Below are positions 62,354-64,000 of a DNA stretch of 64,000 bases, in pieces (within the stretch, counting starts at the first letter, position 1; each line of letters begins with the position of its first letter). Origin of the DNA: Ruminiclostridium cellulolyticum H10 (GTDB lineage Bacteria; Bacillota; Clostridia; Acetivibrionales; DSM-1351); NCBI RefSeq assembly GCF_000022065.1, contig NC_011898.1, positions 3,847,501-3,911,500 of the forward strand. The letters are read 5' to 3'. The notes under the pieces were generated by a model that was not told the DNA's origin, ran no database searches, and saw only the letters and a list, made by a program, of their open reading frames with translations. Made by a program: the position numbers and the translations under genes.

Positions 62354-62839
62354 AGCTTATTCTCCTTTCAAAATGTAATTTTAACCCTCATATTTTTAAG
62401 AATCTCATTAATTTAAAATCATAACAAAATTCTAAAAAAGACATAAAAATAAAAAAACTGATTAAATCCCTTATCCATGATAATTTATAAACAGTGTATA
62501 AGTCAATCTCGCTATTTGTTAAAAAAAATATTCAATTATGACTTTTGTCACTTATTCTCCTGCAATGTCTTCCGTTTATCAATTTACATATATTTTTTTA
62601 ATGAATTGAATTAAAAGCCTATGTTTTAAGGCATTTGGATATGCTATAACTGTGTATTGTATACAAAATTTCTAGAAACCTACTAATAGTGTTCCAAATT
62701 ACCTTTTCAGGTTCTATTTCTGAACTTTAAGTTTGTCATATAGTATTTCCAGTAATTTTTTTGAATATGTACTTTTGTACAATTATATTGTATAAATTAA
62801 ATATAAGGATTTACAAACAGCATAAAGGAGTAATAGCAC
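62354..62839. other. Long AT-rich gap upstream of the ech operon
   Basis: This 486-bp divergent region has no credible gene. It must hold the leftward ech promoter and a rightward promoter. Near the right end TTGAAT (62761-62766), 17 bp and TATATT (62784-62789) make a fair rightward promoter for the AI-2E gene. I see no strong structured element or repeat. Confidence 0.55.
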
Positions 62840-63901
62840 ATGGAGTTATGGAACAAATATCAACATATAATAAAAAAAATATTACTGATTTTGTTTATTT
62901 TCGCATTGATTTATCTATCTATTACATATTTGCTGCCATTTTTCGCTCCATTTATTATAGCTTTAATAGTCTCCTATATAAATGAGCCGGTTATAAAGCT
63001 TCTTCTAAAATTTAAAATATCAAGAAAGTCCGCTGCTGCGATTTCTCTATTATTTACCATGTCAGTACTTGGATTTGGAATAACTGTAGGAATCATAAAA
63101 ATATATAATGAATTGACAATATTACAGGACAACCTCACAGCATATTCAAGTGATATATCCGGAAAAATAAACGGCTTGATTGATAAGGCAACCCTCTTTT
63201 ATAACGGGCTTCCGGATCAGGTGACAAACACTATAACCAAAAACCTGGAATCCTTTTCGGAACAGCTTGGAACAATGATAGCTTCAATTATACAGTATGT
63301 AATAAATACCGTATCATCAATTCCAAGGCTTACGGTTTTTGTGATTGTAACCATTCTGGGTACATATTTCATAAGCAGCGACAGAAAAAGTATTTCATCC
63401 TTTTTTTACAGGCAGTTACCCTTTTCATGGCGAAAAAATATAGTCAGCCTGAAAAAAGATACCTTTAAGGCACTTATAGGTTATTTTAAGGCTATTCTTA
63501 TTCTTATGGGCTTTACTTTTCTGGAAGTAAGTGCTGGCTTGTTCATTTTAAATGTAAAGTATGCATTTCTTATAGCGTTGATAGTGGGATTATCAGATGC
63601 AATTCCCATCGTTGGTACAGGCGTTGTAATGGTCCCGTGGATTTTGTGGACTATAATTACTGGAGATATGCCTCTTGCTTTCGGCCTTGGCATAATATAC
63701 GTCCTTGGAATACTCATAAGACAGATAATGGAGCCTAAGATAGTTGGCAGTCAGATAGGCTTGCATCCACTTGTAACCCTTCTTGCAATGTATATAGGAT
63801 TAAAGTTTTTCGGTATAATTGGAATGTTTGTAGGCCCCATAAGCATTATAGTGGTAAAAAATTTTCAGGATTCCGGTGCAATGCGGTTATGGAATGACTA
63901 G
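62840..63901 (+). CDS. AI-2E family (PerM-like) membrane transporter, second paralogue
   Basis: This 353-residue membrane protein has about eight helices. LLPFFAPFIIALIVSYINEPVIKLL near the start, FFYRQLPFSWRKNIVSLKKDTFKALIGYFKAILIL in the middle and GLSDAIPIVGTGVVMVPWILWTII with RQIMEPKIVGSQIGLHPLVTLLAMY near the end are typical. It is related to 40646-41677; such long forms include the sporulation protein YtvI. AAAGGAG precedes the ATG. Confidence 0.92.
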   Translation: MELWNKYQHIIKKILLILFIFALIYLSITYLLPFFAPFIIALIVSYINEPVIKLLLKFKISRKSAAAISLLFTMSVLGFGITVGIIKIYNELTILQDNLTAYSSDISGKINGLIDKATLFYNGLPDQVTNTITKNLESFSEQLGTMIASIIQYVINTVSSIPRLTVFVIVTILGTYFISSDRKSISSFFYRQLPFSWRKNIVSLKKDTFKALIGYFKAILILMGFTFLEVSAGLFILNVKYAFLIALIVGLSDAIPIVGTGVVMVPWILWTIITGDMPLAFGLGIIYVLGILIRQIMEPKIVGSQIGLHPLVTLLAMYIGLKFFGIIGMFVGPISIIVVKNFQDSGAMRLWND

Positions 63902-63903
63902 CC

Positions 63904-64000
63904 TCAAGGTATCAGCTGCCCTATTACGACCCTGTCATTACCTCCGTAGTCCTTGAATATCTGTATGTCGACAAAGGATTCCTTCATTAGTGCAGAAACC
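63904..64000 (-). CDS. prmC: PrmC release-factor glutamine methyltransferase, C-terminal fragment
   Basis: The last 32 codons of a minus-strand gene run off the right edge and read ...KESFVDIQIFKDYGGNDRVVIGQLIP. The K-D-x-x-G-x-D-R-V-V-I-G ending matches PrmC/HemK, which methylates the GGQ glutamine of release factors. It is convergent with the AI-2E gene, two bases away. The remainder is outside the window. Confidence 0.75.
   Translation of the reverse strand, partial: VSALMKESFVDIQIFKDYGGNDRVVIGQLIP

Overview
The window is low-GC, AT-rich DNA from a spore-forming, anaerobic member of the Clostridia. Spore and anaerobe markers are sigH, an alpha/beta-type SASP, YyaC, YtxC, a group 4 [NiFe] Ech hydrogenase, rubredoxin and an iron-containing alcohol dehydrogenase. 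The overall style resembles Ruminiclostridium and relatives; this genus-level guess is inference.

Positions 1-14,850 are the right end of an integrated prophage. A leftward early operon encodes an excisionase-like HTH protein, small proteins, an AbrB-zinc finger protein, a Rad50-like ATPase, an AAA ATPase, a DUF669 protein, an SF2 helicase, a ParB-like protein, a Myb/zinc-ribbon protein, a primase-helicase and RusA. The operon runs off the left edge. A rightward repressor and tyrosine integrase lie beside tRNA-Thr(GGT), the probable attachment gene. The CI/Cro intergenic region carries six matching 15-bp operators. A repeat-rich, AT-rich block downstream of the primase-helicase may be the phage replication origin.

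Positions 14,855-21,506 hold two tRNAs and a version of the conserved cysE-cysS-mrnC-rlmB-sigH neighbourhood, interrupted by xth and an NlpC/P60 gene. A dense cluster of DnaA boxes lies between xth and mrnC. Positions 21,600-26,950 contain an unrecognised divergent gene pair, DNA repair and small conserved genes, and two intergenic structured-RNA candidates. One of these is about 300 nt long with its own consensus promoter and terminator. The other is a 126-nt element closed by a perfect 12-bp stem.

Positions 26,960-33,100 hold methionine synthesis by direct sulfhydrylation (metA with Glu111, metY) and an osmoprotectant ABC transporter next to a BusR-like GntR-RCK_C regulator, with palindromic operators at both promoters. 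Positions 33,200-54,340 are mixed housekeeping, sporulation, membrane and transport genes. They include two decayed genes: a WG-repeat remnant with a stop at codon 2, and a DUF438 gene that has lost its 5' end. Positions 54,400-62,353 hold map, then hypB, a TRIC-like channel gene, hypA and echFEDCBA (transcribed echA to hypB). The window ends with a second AI-2E family permease and the 3' end of prmC.
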